Program-made: the position numbers and the translations under genes
Assembly: GCA_027490415.1 (NCBI GenBank)
Contig: JAIXYD010000002.1
Span: forward strand, 1 to 19,921
DNA: 19,921 nucleotides
Direction: 5' to 3'
DNA from: Streptomycetaceae bacterium
GTDB taxonomy: Bacteria > Actinomycetota > Actinomycetes > Nanopelagicales > Nanopelagicaceae
The notes under the pieces: generated by a model
Databases searched by the model: none
The model's input: only the letters and a program-made list of their open reading frames with translations
What the model was told of the DNA's origin: nothing
In this document: one piece after another, positions 1 to 7,768 of the stretch
Position numbering within the stretch: the first letter of the stretch is position 1
How the letters are laid out: each line of letters opens with the position of its first letter

Positions 1-665
1 AGTACATTGCTCAAGATCGTTCATGGATCGGTGTAACTGGTCGTGCGCGAGTTTTTGCCTACAACCCAACAGCAGTGACAACACTCCCGCTCTCGATCAC
101 AGATCTGACTAAGAGTATTTATCGAGGAAAGATTGGCATTGCACCAAGTAACGCTTCCTTTCAAGCATTTGTGACAGCACTGATTAACGAAAAGGGCGAA
201 GCTTTTGCGCAGAAGTGGCTCACAGATTTAAAAGTTAACGATGCAAAGATCTACCTTAAGAACAGCGCCATTGTTGAAGCTATTGATCAGGGAGAGATAG
301 ATCTAGGTCTTGTTAATCATTACTATCTTTGGGAAGTTTCCACTGCGCTTGGACGCGCGATCAACGTAAAGAATGGATACTTCACACCAGGAGATATTGG
401 TAATTTGATTAACGTCTCCGGCGCGGGCGTTCTCGCAACCAGTAAGAAGCAGGAGAGTGCACGAGATTTGATCAATTTTCTGACCTCTGAATCCATCCAG
501 AAGTTATTTGTTGAGCAAACACACGAGTATGCACTCATCCCAGGAACATCGTCTCCACAGGATCTTCCTGATTTGAAGAACTTTGGTTCGCCTCTGGTTG
601 ATCTAGGGCAACTCGTCAATATTCAGAGAACTCAAGATCTTCTCATCAAGGTAGGTCTCTTGTAG
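1..665 (+). CDS. Fe3+ ABC transporter substrate-binding protein (5'-partial)
   Basis: This is the C-terminal part of a periplasmic-type iron(III)-binding protein (FbpA/AfuA class) that would hand ferric iron to the permease downstream. The frame is open from base 3, so the gene begins before the window; the in-frame GTG at 75 is internal. The first visible residues include WIGVTGRARVFAYNP, which matches the family's W-x-G-x-TGRARVxxYNP segment. Further on, IGIAPSNASFQAFVTAL (about nt 135-185) and NHYYLWE (about nt 313-333) are typical. The paired tyrosines in NHYY are the usual Fe3+ ligands in this family. The gene ends with TAG at 663-665, 15 bp before the permease, consistent with one operon. 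The signal peptide is outside the window. The iron specificity is family inference; other metals are less likely. Confidence 0.9.
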   Translation, partial: YIAQDRSWIGVTGRARVFAYNPTAVTTLPLSITDLTKSIYRGKIGIAPSNASFQAFVTALINEKGEAFAQKWLTDLKVNDAKIYLKNSAIVEAIDQGEIDLGLVNHYYLWEVSTALGRAINVKNGYFTPGDIGNLINVSGAGVLATSKKQESARDLINFLTSESIQKLFVEQTHEYALIPGTSSPQDLPDLKNFGSPLVDLGQLVNIQRTQDLLIKVGLL

Positions 666-680
666 TGAAGCAGTTGTGCA

Positions 681-2243
681 GTGAAAACTGAACGAAGACT
701 AAGCTCATTCGGATTGAAGGCACTCGTTGCAATTGTTCTTGTTCTGATTCTGCAACCCCTTCTCTACTTGGTGATTCGCGCCAGTGAAAAATCTAGTTCG
801 CAGATTCTTTCCTTGCTCACACGAGAGAAAACCATTGAAGTTTTGGCGCTCACTCTCTCCCTGCTAGTGATCGTCGTTTTCGTGAACGTTCTTCTAGGTA
901 CTGCCATCGCTGCAGGCTTGCACTATGTGAAGATTCCATACCCACGGCTTTTCTTAGTGGCTACAGTATTGCCCCTTGCCATTCCTTCGTATGTCTTCAC
1001 CTACACATGGATTGCGCTCTTCCCGTCGATGCAGGGTCTCTGGGCTGCTGCATTCATCCTTGCACTCTCCACTATGCCTTACATGATTCTTACAGTTTTT
1101 ACTGCCTTTCAAAAGATAGATCTCGCCCTCATTGAGGTGGGACGTTCTCTTGGTCTATCTAAAGTTGCTATCTTCTTTCGCATCATCTTGCCGCAAGTGC
1201 GACGCAGTATCAGCGCTGGTGCACTTTTATCAGGTCTCTATGTACTCAGTGACTTTGGCGCGGTTTCGTTGCTTAATGTTGAGACGCTCACCGTATCCAT
1301 TCAGAATCTATTCAAGTCTTCCTACGATCGAGGTGCTGCTTCGATTATTGGAATACTTCTATTCCTTGCTGCTGCCGTCTTCATCTCCTTCGAAACAAGA
1401 CTTAAGGGAAGAGACTTTGAGACTCGAGGTAATGAAGGGTTCCAAAATTCGATTCGCCGTATAGATAGATCCGCACTGTCGTTACTTACACTGAGCGTGC
1501 TTGCCGGTTATATTTTCTGTGCAGTGGCTCTTCCACTCTATGTTTTGGTTTCACGATTCCTAGCAAATCCTACGGCGGTTGCAGTAACTGATCTTGTTAC
1601 GGCTGCTGCTTCAACAGTGAGTGTGGCGGCACTTGGTGCAATTGTTGCCTTTGCTCTATCGCTACCGTTAGCGTTCTTGATTTCACAAGGCAAGGGAAGA
1701 TTTACAACCTTCTCTGAAAAATCGATTCTTATTTCACACGCCCTCCCAGGAGTCGTTGTTGGATTAGCTCTAGTCTCCTTTGGCTCTCGTTTAGGCGGGC
1801 TATATCAATCGATTTACCTGCTCGCCTTTGCATATGCGGTCTTGTTTCTGGCTAAATCTGTCGCGTCCACCTCAACTTCGCTGGCACTTGTCTCACCACA
1901 GCTCAAAGAAGTTGCTGCCACTCTCGGAAAAAGTAGATCTAAAATCGCAACCGAAGTTGTATTTCCCATTGCGCTACCAAGCATGTCTCTAGGAGTTCTC
2001 TTGGTATTTCTCACAGCTATGAAAGAGCTTCCTGCAACGTTGATGCTCAGACCAACAGGCATGGATACCTTGGCAACACAGATCTGGAGTGCTGCCTCCA
2101 TCAGTCGATTTAATGAGGCAGCGCCGTATGCCTTAATATTAGTTGCAATTGCAGCTATTCCAACATTCATTCTGACTCTTCCTCGTACGACTAGTAAAGA
2201 AGTCAGAGAGAATGAAATCGAGAAGAAGGTGAGGTTTCTGTAG
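681..2243 (+). CDS. Fe3+ ABC transporter permease, two-module (FbpB/AfuB type)
   Basis: This 520-residue inner-membrane permease moves ferric iron delivered by the upstream binding protein, powered by the ATPase downstream. It carries two fused BPD_transp_1 modules, each with about six hydrophobic helices. Each module has its own EAA cytoplasmic-loop motif for docking the ATPase: EVGRSLGLSKVAIFFRIILP in the first half and EVAATLGKSRSKIATEVVFP in the second. This length and duplication are normal for the FbpB family, whereas many other ABC permeases are single-module. The GTG at 681 follows the binding-protein stop by 15 bp, and the TAG at 2241-2243 directly abuts the ATPase ATG, so expression is likely coupled. 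The C-terminal tail is charged and cytoplasmic. Confidence 0.92.
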   Translation: MKTERRLSSFGLKALVAIVLVLILQPLLYLVIRASEKSSSQILSLLTREKTIEVLALTLSLLVIVVFVNVLLGTAIAAGLHYVKIPYPRLFLVATVLPLAIPSYVFTYTWIALFPSMQGLWAAAFILALSTMPYMILTVFTAFQKIDLALIEVGRSLGLSKVAIFFRIILPQVRRSISAGALLSGLYVLSDFGAVSLLNVETLTVSIQNLFKSSYDRGAASIIGILLFLAAAVFISFETRLKGRDFETRGNEGFQNSIRRIDRSALSLLTLSVLAGYIFCAVALPLYVLVSRFLANPTAVAVTDLVTAAASTVSVAALGAIVAFALSLPLAFLISQGKGRFTTFSEKSILISHALPGVVVGLALVSFGSRLGGLYQSIYLLAFAYAVLFLAKSVASTSTSLALVSPQLKEVAATLGKSRSKIATEVVFPIALPSMSLGVLLVFLTAMKELPATLMLRPTGMDTLATQIWSAASISRFNEAAPYALILVAIAAIPTFILTLPRTTSKEVRENEIEKKVRFL

Positions 2244-3287
2244 ATGACTTCACTGAGCGTTTCTCACCTCACCGTCAAATTTGGTGATCGCGAAATAATT
2301 TCAGACCTCTCACTAGAATTGGCAGAGGGAGAGATTGCTTCTCTCCTTGGCCCATCTGGATGCGGAAAGACAACACTTCTTCGTGCGATTGCAGGTTTGA
2401 TCCAACCGAATGGTGGAACTATTCGATTTGGATCAAAGCTCGTTGGTGTTTCTTCAGTTGTGTTGCCACCAAGTAAGCGTGGTACGGGCTATGTTCCACA
2501 ACAGGGCGCGCTCTTCCCGCACCTTTCAGTTGCTAAAAATATTTCTTTTGGTCTCGATCGATCTCAGTATTCCCGCAACGAGATTTCGCAGATCACAGCT
2601 GAAATGATTTCACTCATTGGTATGAATGGCCTAGAAGAGCGCATGCCTTATCAAATTTCTGGTGGTCAACAAATGAGAGTTGCCCTTGCGCGAGCACTCG
2701 CCATTAAACCTAAATTGATTCTTCTCGATGAACCATTTGCAGCCCTCGATGCCAGCTTCCGAGATGAACTGCGCACCGAAGTCATTGGTCTTCTGCGTTC
2801 ACTGGGTTCAACTGCGTTACTGGTTACTCACGATCGTGAAGAGGCGCTTGTCTCCTCGGATCGAGTGATTTTGATGCGTGATGGTCAAGTCGCACAGAGC
2901 GGTACACCGGAAGAAGTGTACGAAGCACCGAATTCCGCCGAGATCGCAGCGAGTACGGGAGATGTATTAACTCTGCCAGCACGCAAATCAACGTCAGGTC
3001 TTATTGAATATCCGCTCTCCGCCTCCGGAAGTTCAGTCGGTGATAGCCAATCAGGATATGTGGTTATTCGGCCAGAGGAAATCCGAGTGTCAAAAGATGC
3101 CGGTAAAGGTCAAGAAGGTCTACTTAGACATATTGATTACTACGGACATGATGCGATGCTCACAATTGATTTAACTAGCTCACACACAATCATTCGAGCA
3201 CGTGTTGCGGGTCCAGCAGAATTTAGCGTTGGCCAAACGGTCTACCTAGAACATCTTGGACCAGTTAGATACTTCTCTCTTCGCTAA
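2244..3287 (+). CDS. Fe3+ ABC transporter ATP-binding protein (FbpC type)
   Basis: This is the ATPase of the iron importer, 347 residues. Visible motifs are Walker A GPSGCGKTT (residues 36-44), signature SGGQQMRVALARA (from residue 139), Walker B LILLDEP with D162 and E163, and the switch histidine in LLVTHDREEAL. After the nucleotide-binding domain (about residues 1-235) comes a beta-rich C-terminal region of about 110 residues. It contains YVVIRPEEIRV, as expected for the TOBE domain of CUT1/FbpC-type ATPases. The start is fixed by abutment: the permease TAG ends at 2243 and this ATG begins at 2244. The last 23 bp overlap the 3' end of the convergent ribonuclease D gene. The family assignment is firm; the iron substrate rests on the adjacent binding protein. 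Confidence 0.93.
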   Translation: MTSLSVSHLTVKFGDREIISDLSLELAEGEIASLLGPSGCGKTTLLRAIAGLIQPNGGTIRFGSKLVGVSSVVLPPSKRGTGYVPQQGALFPHLSVAKNISFGLDRSQYSRNEISQITAEMISLIGMNGLEERMPYQISGGQQMRVALARALAIKPKLILLDEPFAALDASFRDELRTEVIGLLRSLGSTALLVTHDREEALVSSDRVILMRDGQVAQSGTPEEVYEAPNSAEIAASTGDVLTLPARKSTSGLIEYPLSASGSSVGDSQSGYVVIRPEEIRVSKDAGKGQEGLLRHIDYYGHDAMLTIDLTSSHTIIRARVAGPAEFSVGQTVYLEHLGPVRYFSLR

Positions 3288-4572
3288 CTTCTTGCTGTTC
3301 AGACTGATCCGGCTGTGCAACTTCTACTGCCTCTAGAGGCTCTTTCTCTAAGAGCGCTGATTCAAGGATTGGTGCTGCAATCTCTCGTTGCCAAGGGCGA
3401 GCACCTAGTTCGACGAGTGCTTGATCGACATGTCCTACGGGAGAGCTCCAACATATTCTGCGCACATGCTCGGGGGAGATCATGTTCTCCAACGGAATAG
3501 AGAGCTCTTTTGCCCGAAGTGAAAGATTGTGTCGAGCATGCGTAAGGGCAGCATAACGCAACGGATACTTTTCTCGCCACACTTTTACAGGCGGTAGTGC
3601 ATCGCTCGCTGCTCGAACAGGCGGTAGATCATCTTCGGGTAGCGCACGAGCTGCTGCGATGGCAGATATCCAACGAGAAGCATGCTCTAACCAGCGCGCA
3701 CGTAAACCAATTGGTCGCAACACCTTCTCAAGATGTTTCTTGTTTTCAAAAAGTGCATCATCTGTGACAGCTAGCGCAAGAGCTGAGATTGCGGCATCAG
3801 AAAGTAGTCGACCGGGAGAAATATCAAGTTCTTTTCCAAGTTCAAATCTAGATTCCCATAACCCTTTAACGACAGCGAGTTGACGTCGCTTCTTCACCTG
3901 ATGCATTCCGGAAGTTCTGCGCCACGGATCTACGCGGGCGGGAGAAGGCGGTGCTGCGAGAATTGCTGCAAACTCCTGTTCTGCCCAATGCGATTTATCT
4001 GCTGCCTCAAGGAGTGCATCGACTTCATCGCGTAATTCAACGAGAAGCTCTACATCAAGCGCCGCGTAGTTAAGCCAATCCTTCGGTAGCGGCCTAGTAG
4101 ACCAATCAACAGCCGAATGCTCTTTAGCTAAGGAAATACCAAGGAGAGATTCCAAAAGTGGGCCAAGACCAACACGCGGTAGCCCTGCTAATCGTCCACC
4201 GAGTTCTGTATCAAAGAGGCGCACTGGATTTATTCCAACTTCGCGCAGGCACGGCAAATCTTGTGTACTCGCATGAAGAATAACTTCATCCGTTGCCAGA
4301 AGGTCATTGAGTTTTGCAAAGAGATGATGTCCGGGTCCAAATGGAATTGGATCAATGAGGTGAAGCCCTCCACCATTGCGCGCTATCTGGATGAGATAGG
4401 CGCGTGCACTGAATTTATAGCCACTTGCGCGCTCTGCATCGAGTGCAAAGGGGCCATGACCTTGAGCCAACTGAGCAATTGCATCTGAAAACATCTCTTC
4501 ACTATCGATGACATCAGGTAGACCTGCCGATGGCGCTAAGAGCGGAGTTGGTACCGCAACTTCTTCAGTCAT
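3265..4572 (-). CDS. rnd: Ribonuclease D-like 3'-5' exoribonuclease with HRDC domain
   Basis: This 435-residue protein is a DEDDy-type 3'-5' exoribonuclease, expected to trim tRNA and other RNA 3' ends. The DNA_pol_A_exo1 fold occupies about residues 20-205. Catalytic positions are D45 and E47 (ALDAERASG), D105 in LHASTQD, and Y169 with D173 in NYAALD, the complete DEDDy set. An HRDC-type helical domain follows (about residues 210-300), then a C-terminal helical region as in actinobacterial homologues. The gene lies 9 bp after the DUF3000 gene, a pairing common in actinobacteria, so the two are probably cotranscribed. An imperfect TAACCC lies 6 nt upstream of the ATG and might add an internal promoter. 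The 3' end overlaps the convergent fbpC-type gene by 23 bp. Confidence 0.93.
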   Translation of the reverse strand: MTEEVAVPTPLLAPSAGLPDVIDSEEMFSDAIAQLAQGHGPFALDAERASGYKFSARAYLIQIARNGGGLHLIDPIPFGPGHHLFAKLNDLLATDEVILHASTQDLPCLREVGINPVRLFDTELGGRLAGLPRVGLGPLLESLLGISLAKEHSAVDWSTRPLPKDWLNYAALDVELLVELRDEVDALLEAADKSHWAEQEFAAILAAPPSPARVDPWRRTSGMHQVKKRRQLAVVKGLWESRFELGKELDISPGRLLSDAAISALALAVTDDALFENKKHLEKVLRPIGLRARWLEHASRWISAIAAARALPEDDLPPVRAASDALPPVKVWREKYPLRYAALTHARHNLSLRAKELSIPLENMISPEHVRRICWSSPVGHVDQALVELGARPWQREIAAPILESALLEKEPLEAVEVAQPDQSEQQEVSEERSI

Positions 4573-4581
4573 AGTGATGGG

Positions 4582-5169
4582 TTATTTACGAGACTTAGTA
4601 ATTGATGTAACGCCATCTGCAATTGGCGGCAAGAAAGAAATTTCAGCTATGAGGTTGCACCATGCCATGACATGGTTGAGCAGAACCTGGCCGACATCCT
4701 CGCCTTGGGAAAGGGTTGGAGTCCAGGATGCACGAATCTCTATCTCTGATTCATTGTTGCGAGGGGAGAGCTTTCCAAAGGATGCACTAGAAACTCGAGT
4801 GACTGTTCCAGATGGTGCACTGTACGCGCAGCCATAACTATCCAAAGAATTCAGAAGCCAGGTCCATCCAACTTCAGGTAGAAGTGGATCCTCTTGCATT
4901 GCTGCATCCACATCTGCGCTCACAAAGGTGACACATCGAAATTCACCCTCCCACGTATCTTGGCCGCCTGGTTCGTGCAGAAGAACAAATCTTCCTGTTG
5001 CTACATCATCTTCGGCATCGCCAATAAGACCATTAGTGACATCTGCGGTGAATGCGAATGAGTAGGTTGCTAATTTCTGTGGGGGTGGAACTTCCTCAAG
5101 GATGATTTCACTACGGGGAGTTGCACTTCGAAGGACTTCAATCAATCGATTAAAGCCGGCGGTGTCCAT
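4582..5169 (-). CDS. DUF3000 family protein
   Basis: This 195-residue protein belongs to the actinobacterial DUF3000 family; its function is unknown. Characteristic stretches are EVPPPQKLATYSFAFTADV, ATGRFVLLHEPGGQDTWEG, DPLLPEVGWTWL and APSGTVTRVSSASFG. No signal peptide, membrane segment or recognisable catalytic motif is seen, so it is probably cytosolic. It is the first gene of a two-gene operon with ribonuclease D, 9 bp apart. That neighbourhood recurs in other actinobacteria and could hint at an RNA-related role, though this is inference only. The ATG at 5167-5169 is supported by a -10-like TAGAAT placed exactly 6 nt upstream, as for a leaderless transcript. Confidence 0.9.
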   Translation of the reverse strand: MDTAGFNRLIEVLRSATPRSEIILEEVPPPQKLATYSFAFTADVTNGLIGDAEDDVATGRFVLLHEPGGQDTWEGEFRCVTFVSADVDAAMQEDPLLPEVGWTWLLNSLDSYGCAYSAPSGTVTRVSSASFGKLSPRNNESEIEIRASWTPTLSQGEDVGQVLLNHVMAWCNLIAEISFLPPIADGVTSITKSRK

Positions 5170-5175
5170 TGCCTT

Positions 5176-5181
5176 ATTCTA
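5176..5181 (-). promoter_or_regulatory. -10 element, leaderless-type, for DUF3000-rnd
   Basis: On the minus strand this reads TAGAAT, followed by 6 nt and then the ATG of the DUF3000 gene. It matches the actinobacterial TANNNT -10 consensus at the distance expected when transcription starts at the A of the start codon. No Shine-Dalgarno sequence lies between. Confidence 0.55.
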
Positions 5182-5185
5182 AATT

Positions 5186-5195
5186 GCGCATGCGC
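5186..5195. repeat. 10-bp perfect palindrome between divergent promoters
   Basis: GCGCATGCGC is a perfect palindrome in the 70-bp gap between the divergent DUF3000 and EamA genes. It could be an operator shared by both promoters. A 10-bp palindrome in a 20-kb window is expected by chance many times, so this is weak. Confidence 0.2.
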
Positions 5196-5226
5196 TCACC
5201 TGCGGGAGGCGGCACCGATTCTGCGC

Positions 5227-5232
5227 TATCTT
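5227..5232 (+). promoter_or_regulatory. -10 element for the EamA transporter gene
   Basis: TATCTT fits TANNNT and lies 7 nt upstream of the GTG at 5240, suggesting a leaderless or nearly leaderless transcript. There is no Shine-Dalgarno sequence in the short space before the GTG, which supports this reading. Confidence 0.45.
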
Positions 5233-5239
5233 CTGCTTT

Positions 5240-6085
5240 GTGGCTGCCCTACTTGCACTTATATCCAGTGGACTTTGGGGAGCAGCCGATTATCACGGTG
5301 GAAATCTGAGTAAGAAATTTCCGCCAACTGCCGTTCTCTCTGTCACCCAAATCATCGGGCTTATTTTCGGAATCATTCTTGCCACAGTGACAGGGTCTTG
5401 GGATGCGCAAGCCTTAGGAAGCCAGGGATATCTTCTTCCTGGAATTGCAGCTGGGTTCTGCGGATACCTAGGTTTAATTTGCCTCTATCGCGCACTTGCA
5501 ACAGGGCGCATGGGAGTTGTCTCTCCTATTAGTGCAATGAGTGCACTGATTCCACTTCTCTACGCAATTTTCTTTCTAGATGAAAGATTTAACACTCTGG
5601 TGACTATCGGAGTTGTATTCGCACTACTTGGAGCATTCATGGCAAGTGGTCCGGAGGTTTCGCAAGGGCTACCTCTAAAGCCAGTCGTGCTCGCACTCGG
5701 TGCTGCAGTGGGCTTTGGTGTGTGTCTAGTTTTTATGGCCAAGGGTTCACAATCGAGTGCGGTGATGACGATGGTTTCAATGCGTTCAGCAACATTGATC
5801 GTGAGTATCAGCATTCTCATTCGACTTCGTGGAACTGGGGGGATGAGTAAGGCCAATATTCCACTTCTTGTGTTTATCGGAGTTGCAGATTTCAGTGCAA
5901 ACTTAATTTTAGGAATCGCAACGACGAAGGGACTTGTATCTCTTGCCAATGTGCTCGGCGCCCTTTATCCAATTATGACCGCGTTGCTAGCTTTTATTTT
6001 TCTCAAAGAGCGATTACACAAAGTGCAATATGCGGGAATTGTGAGTGCGGTTCTCGGTGTGGCGCTTATTGCTGGATTTCAGTAA
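5240..6085 (+). CDS. EamA/DMT-superfamily membrane transporter
   Basis: This 281-residue integral membrane protein has about ten hydrophobic segments in two repeated halves, the usual EamA (DUF6) layout of the drug/metabolite transporter superfamily. It opens with ALISSGLWGAADYHGGNLSK, and the first half contains CLYRALATGRMGVVSPISAMSALIPLLYA with FFLDERF. The second half repeats the pattern at GLVSLANVLGALYPIMTALLAFIFLKERL. The ...E-R pairs at the ends of helices 4-5 and 9-10 are typical. Substrate cannot be read from sequence; metabolite export is the usual guess. The GTG at 5240 is chosen because a TATCTT hexamer lies 7 nt upstream and the first helix starts almost at once. The gene is monocistronic and divergent from DUF3000-rnd, with only 3 bp to the convergent reductase gene. 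Confidence 0.85.
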   Translation: MAALLALISSGLWGAADYHGGNLSKKFPPTAVLSVTQIIGLIFGIILATVTGSWDAQALGSQGYLLPGIAAGFCGYLGLICLYRALATGRMGVVSPISAMSALIPLLYAIFFLDERFNTLVTIGVVFALLGAFMASGPEVSQGLPLKPVVLALGAAVGFGVCLVFMAKGSQSSAVMTMVSMRSATLIVSISILIRLRGTGGMSKANIPLLVFIGVADFSANLILGIATTKGLVSLANVLGALYPIMTALLAFIFLKERLHKVQYAGIVSAVLGVALIAGFQ

Positions 6086-6088
6086 TTA

Positions 6089-6706
6089 TCAGCGAGTTGC
6101 TGTATAAAAAATAGTTTCGCCTTCGTTCTCACTTTCGACATGAGTGAAGTGCGAGAGCATTTCTTGAATATCAATGCGATCTTCACCGCCTGAAACTTGC
6201 GTCACGCTAAGCTCGAGTCGATTAACCTCTCCCGTTGCAATGAGTTCGTTGATGATCGAAGCCCCTGCCTCCACCAAGATAGTTGGCCCAAAGAGGCGAC
6301 GGGCTCTCTCGAGCGCTTCTGAAGGAGATGCATTCCACCAATAAGCCTGACGATTGTCGGCTAAGGCATTAACCATCGATGTTGAAATCACGACTACAGG
6401 GACAGGTGTTTTTCGGTAGGGCTCAGTGCGTGCAGTGTTTCCACCGATCAAAATTGCATCTACGTGGCGGCGACGTTCGAGAAAACGTGCGCGATCAAGA
6501 GTGGATGTGACGCCACGAGATGAGCCATCTTTTGCTGTGCTGCCATCGCTTCCCACGACCAAGGTTGCGATTACTTGTCCTACTCCGGCCGATGCGTTCA
6601 TGGCGGGAAGGTTATCGCTGCTGTGGATCAAAATTGGGTAGGCAAGAGCGGGATCGTCCTCACATATGGGGGCAATTTCACTCGATTCACAGACTTCTAG
6701 GCTCAA
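6089..6706 (-). CDS. RibD C-terminal-type (pyrimidine/dihydrofolate reductase-like) protein
   Basis: This is a reductase-fold protein of the RibD_C family, about 205 residues with this start, likely NADPH-dependent. Evidence is VIATLVVGSDGSTAKDGSSR, VDAILIGGNTARTEPY (the family's D-x-I-x-x-G-x-x-T-x-x-x-D/E-x-Y segment) and GPTILVEAGASIINELIATG (the EGG/EAG loop). The RibD deaminase domain is absent, as in the stand-alone actinobacterial reductases such as Rv2671, so it could serve riboflavin synthesis or another reduction. The start is uncertain: the frame stays open to 6916, well into the divergent nlpC gene. The TTG at 6706 keeps a Rv2671-like N-terminal extension. The ATG at 6601 has TAACCT 7 nt upstream and would give 170 residues. 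No riboflavin genes are adjacent. Confidence 0.8.
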   Translation of the reverse strand: MSLEVCESSEIAPICEDDPALAYPILIHSSDNLPAMNASAGVGQVIATLVVGSDGSTAKDGSSRGVTSTLDRARFLERRRHVDAILIGGNTARTEPYRKTPVPVVVISTSMVNALADNRQAYWWNASPSEALERARRLFGPTILVEAGASIINELIATGEVNRLELSVTQVSGGEDRIDIQEMLSHFTHVESENEGETIFYTATR

Positions 6707-6736
6707 TTTGAGTTGAGGCCCAGCGCAAAGGGAGGT

Positions 6737-6742
6737 TAGCCT
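6737..6742 (+). promoter_or_regulatory. -10 element, leaderless-type, for nlpC-pimB'
   Basis: TAGCCT ends exactly 6 nt before the ATG at 6749, so transcription would begin at the start codon. A GGGAGG at 6730-6735 lies 13 nt from the ATG, too far for a good Shine-Dalgarno sequence. On the opposite strand TAACCT (6733-6738) overlaps it and could serve the divergent reductase gene. Confidence 0.5.
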
Positions 6743-6748
6743 TGCTCC

Positions 6749-7768
6749 ATGCAGAATCTGCCAGGCAGAAGGACGGCGTCGTTGATTGGCCTTGCGCTGA
6801 TCGTTATCGCCGCCTGCCTGCCTTCTACTGCCTACGCGGCCCCAACGCTGGCCGAGGTACAGGCCAAGGTCCGAGAACTTGAGGAAGACGCAACTGCCGC
6901 AGCCGAGGGAGCCCAAGAAGCCAAGGTCATGTTGGCTTCCCTCCAGAAACAGTTAGCTGGTATTCAGGCTGCAGAGGCTGTTCAAGGAAAGACCGTGGAG
7001 ACGCTCTCTCGATCTCTGGGAGTAATCGCAATCGAGCAGTATAAAAATGGGGGATTAGGACAGAGCCTGGAACTACTTTTCTCCAGCGATCCAGCTCTTT
7101 ATCTCTCGGCTGCCGGCTCTCTTGAATCTATAACTCGAAGTAAGGCAACTCAACTCCGCAAGTATGAAGCGGCGAAGCAGAGATTGACCGCAACCTCACT
7201 CACAGTCAATGACAAATTAGCGCTGGTGACTGCAGCCAAGAAGAAGTACGAGGCTCAGTCTGCGAAGGCGATGGCAAAGCTCAAAGAAGCCGAATCCATT
7301 CTTGCCAAGTTGAAAAAGGAAGACCGTGAACGCTTAGCGCGCCTTGCCCAACAAGAAGAAGATGCAGATCAGAAGCGCTCGCTGGCGGATGCACGAGCTG
7401 CCGCTGGTGTATCAGGACGAGCGGGTGTTGCCTTGAAGTATGCACTCAAGCAAATCGGTGACAAGTATGTTTTCGGTGCAGCTGGCATGACTTACTGGGA
7501 TTGTTCAGGTTTGACTATGCGTGCCTTCCAAGCAGCTGGAGTCTCTCTTCCACATTCTTCAGCCGCGCAATCGCGCATGGGTAAGGCAGTTTCTCGCAGT
7601 CAATTAAAACCTGGCGATCTTGTCTTCTTTGGGCGTCCAGTTTCTCACGTTGGAATTTATCTCGGTGGAGGAAAGATGGTTCATGCACCGAGATCAGGTT
7701 CTCGCGTGAAGGTTGCTAGCGCTAGCAACCTCGGTAAGAAACCTTATGTTGGGGCACGCCGCTTCTAG
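6749..7768 (+). CDS. Secreted NlpC/P60 peptidoglycan endopeptidase with coiled coil
   Basis: This 339-residue cell-wall hydrolase is likely a D,L-endopeptidase that cuts peptide stems (RipA-like). Residues 1-30 form an export signal with NLPGRR, a hydrophobic core and an AYA-AP cleavage site. IAAC at 20-23 also resembles a lipobox, so lipoprotein anchoring cannot be excluded. Residues about 32-215 are Ala/Glu/Lys/Leu-rich heptad-like coiled coil, a common inhibitory or docking region in this class. The C-terminal NlpC/P60 domain has the full catalytic set: C252 (DCSG), H300 (SHVGIYLG) and H312 (VHAPR). Its TAG overlaps the GTG of the glycosyltransferase by one base, indicating translational coupling. 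The same pairing occurs at Rv2190c/Rv2188c in M. tuberculosis. A 22-bp perfect palindrome lies inside the gene near its 3' end. Confidence 0.92.
   Translation: MQNLPGRRTASLIGLALIVIAACLPSTAYAAPTLAEVQAKVRELEEDATAAAEGAQEAKVMLASLQKQLAGIQAAEAVQGKTVETLSRSLGVIAIEQYKNGGLGQSLELLFSSDPALYLSAAGSLESITRSKATQLRKYEAAKQRLTATSLTVNDKLALVTAAKKKYEAQSAKAMAKLKEAESILAKLKKEDRERLARLAQQEEDADQKRSLADARAAAGVSGRAGVALKYALKQIGDKYVFGAAGMTYWDCSGLTMRAFQAAGVSLPHSSAAQSRMGKAVSRSQLKPGDLVFFGRPVSHVGIYLGGGKMVHAPRSGSRVKVASASNLGKKPYVGARRF
7710..7731. repeat. 22-bp perfect palindrome inside the 3' end of the nlpC gene
   Basis: The arm AGGTTGCTAGC is followed immediately by its exact reverse complement, so all 22 bp are self-complementary. 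It encodes V-A-S-A-S-N-L and ends 36 bp before the glycosyltransferase start. It could be a protein-binding site, or an mRNA stem affecting the coupled start. It may also be a codon-level coincidence, since the internal GCTAGC repeats the Ala-Ser codons. Confidence 0.6.

Noticed and set aside
4508..4837. 109-residue plus-strand reading frame antisense to DUF3000 and rnd
   Set aside because: It lies opposite two well-supported genes, has no recognisable motif, and looks like a mirror frame.
6707..6916. Reductase frame extending to 6916
   Set aside because: This part is antisense to the nlpC signal-peptide region and is basic and low-complexity (Arg/Gln/Gly). It lacks RibD_C features.
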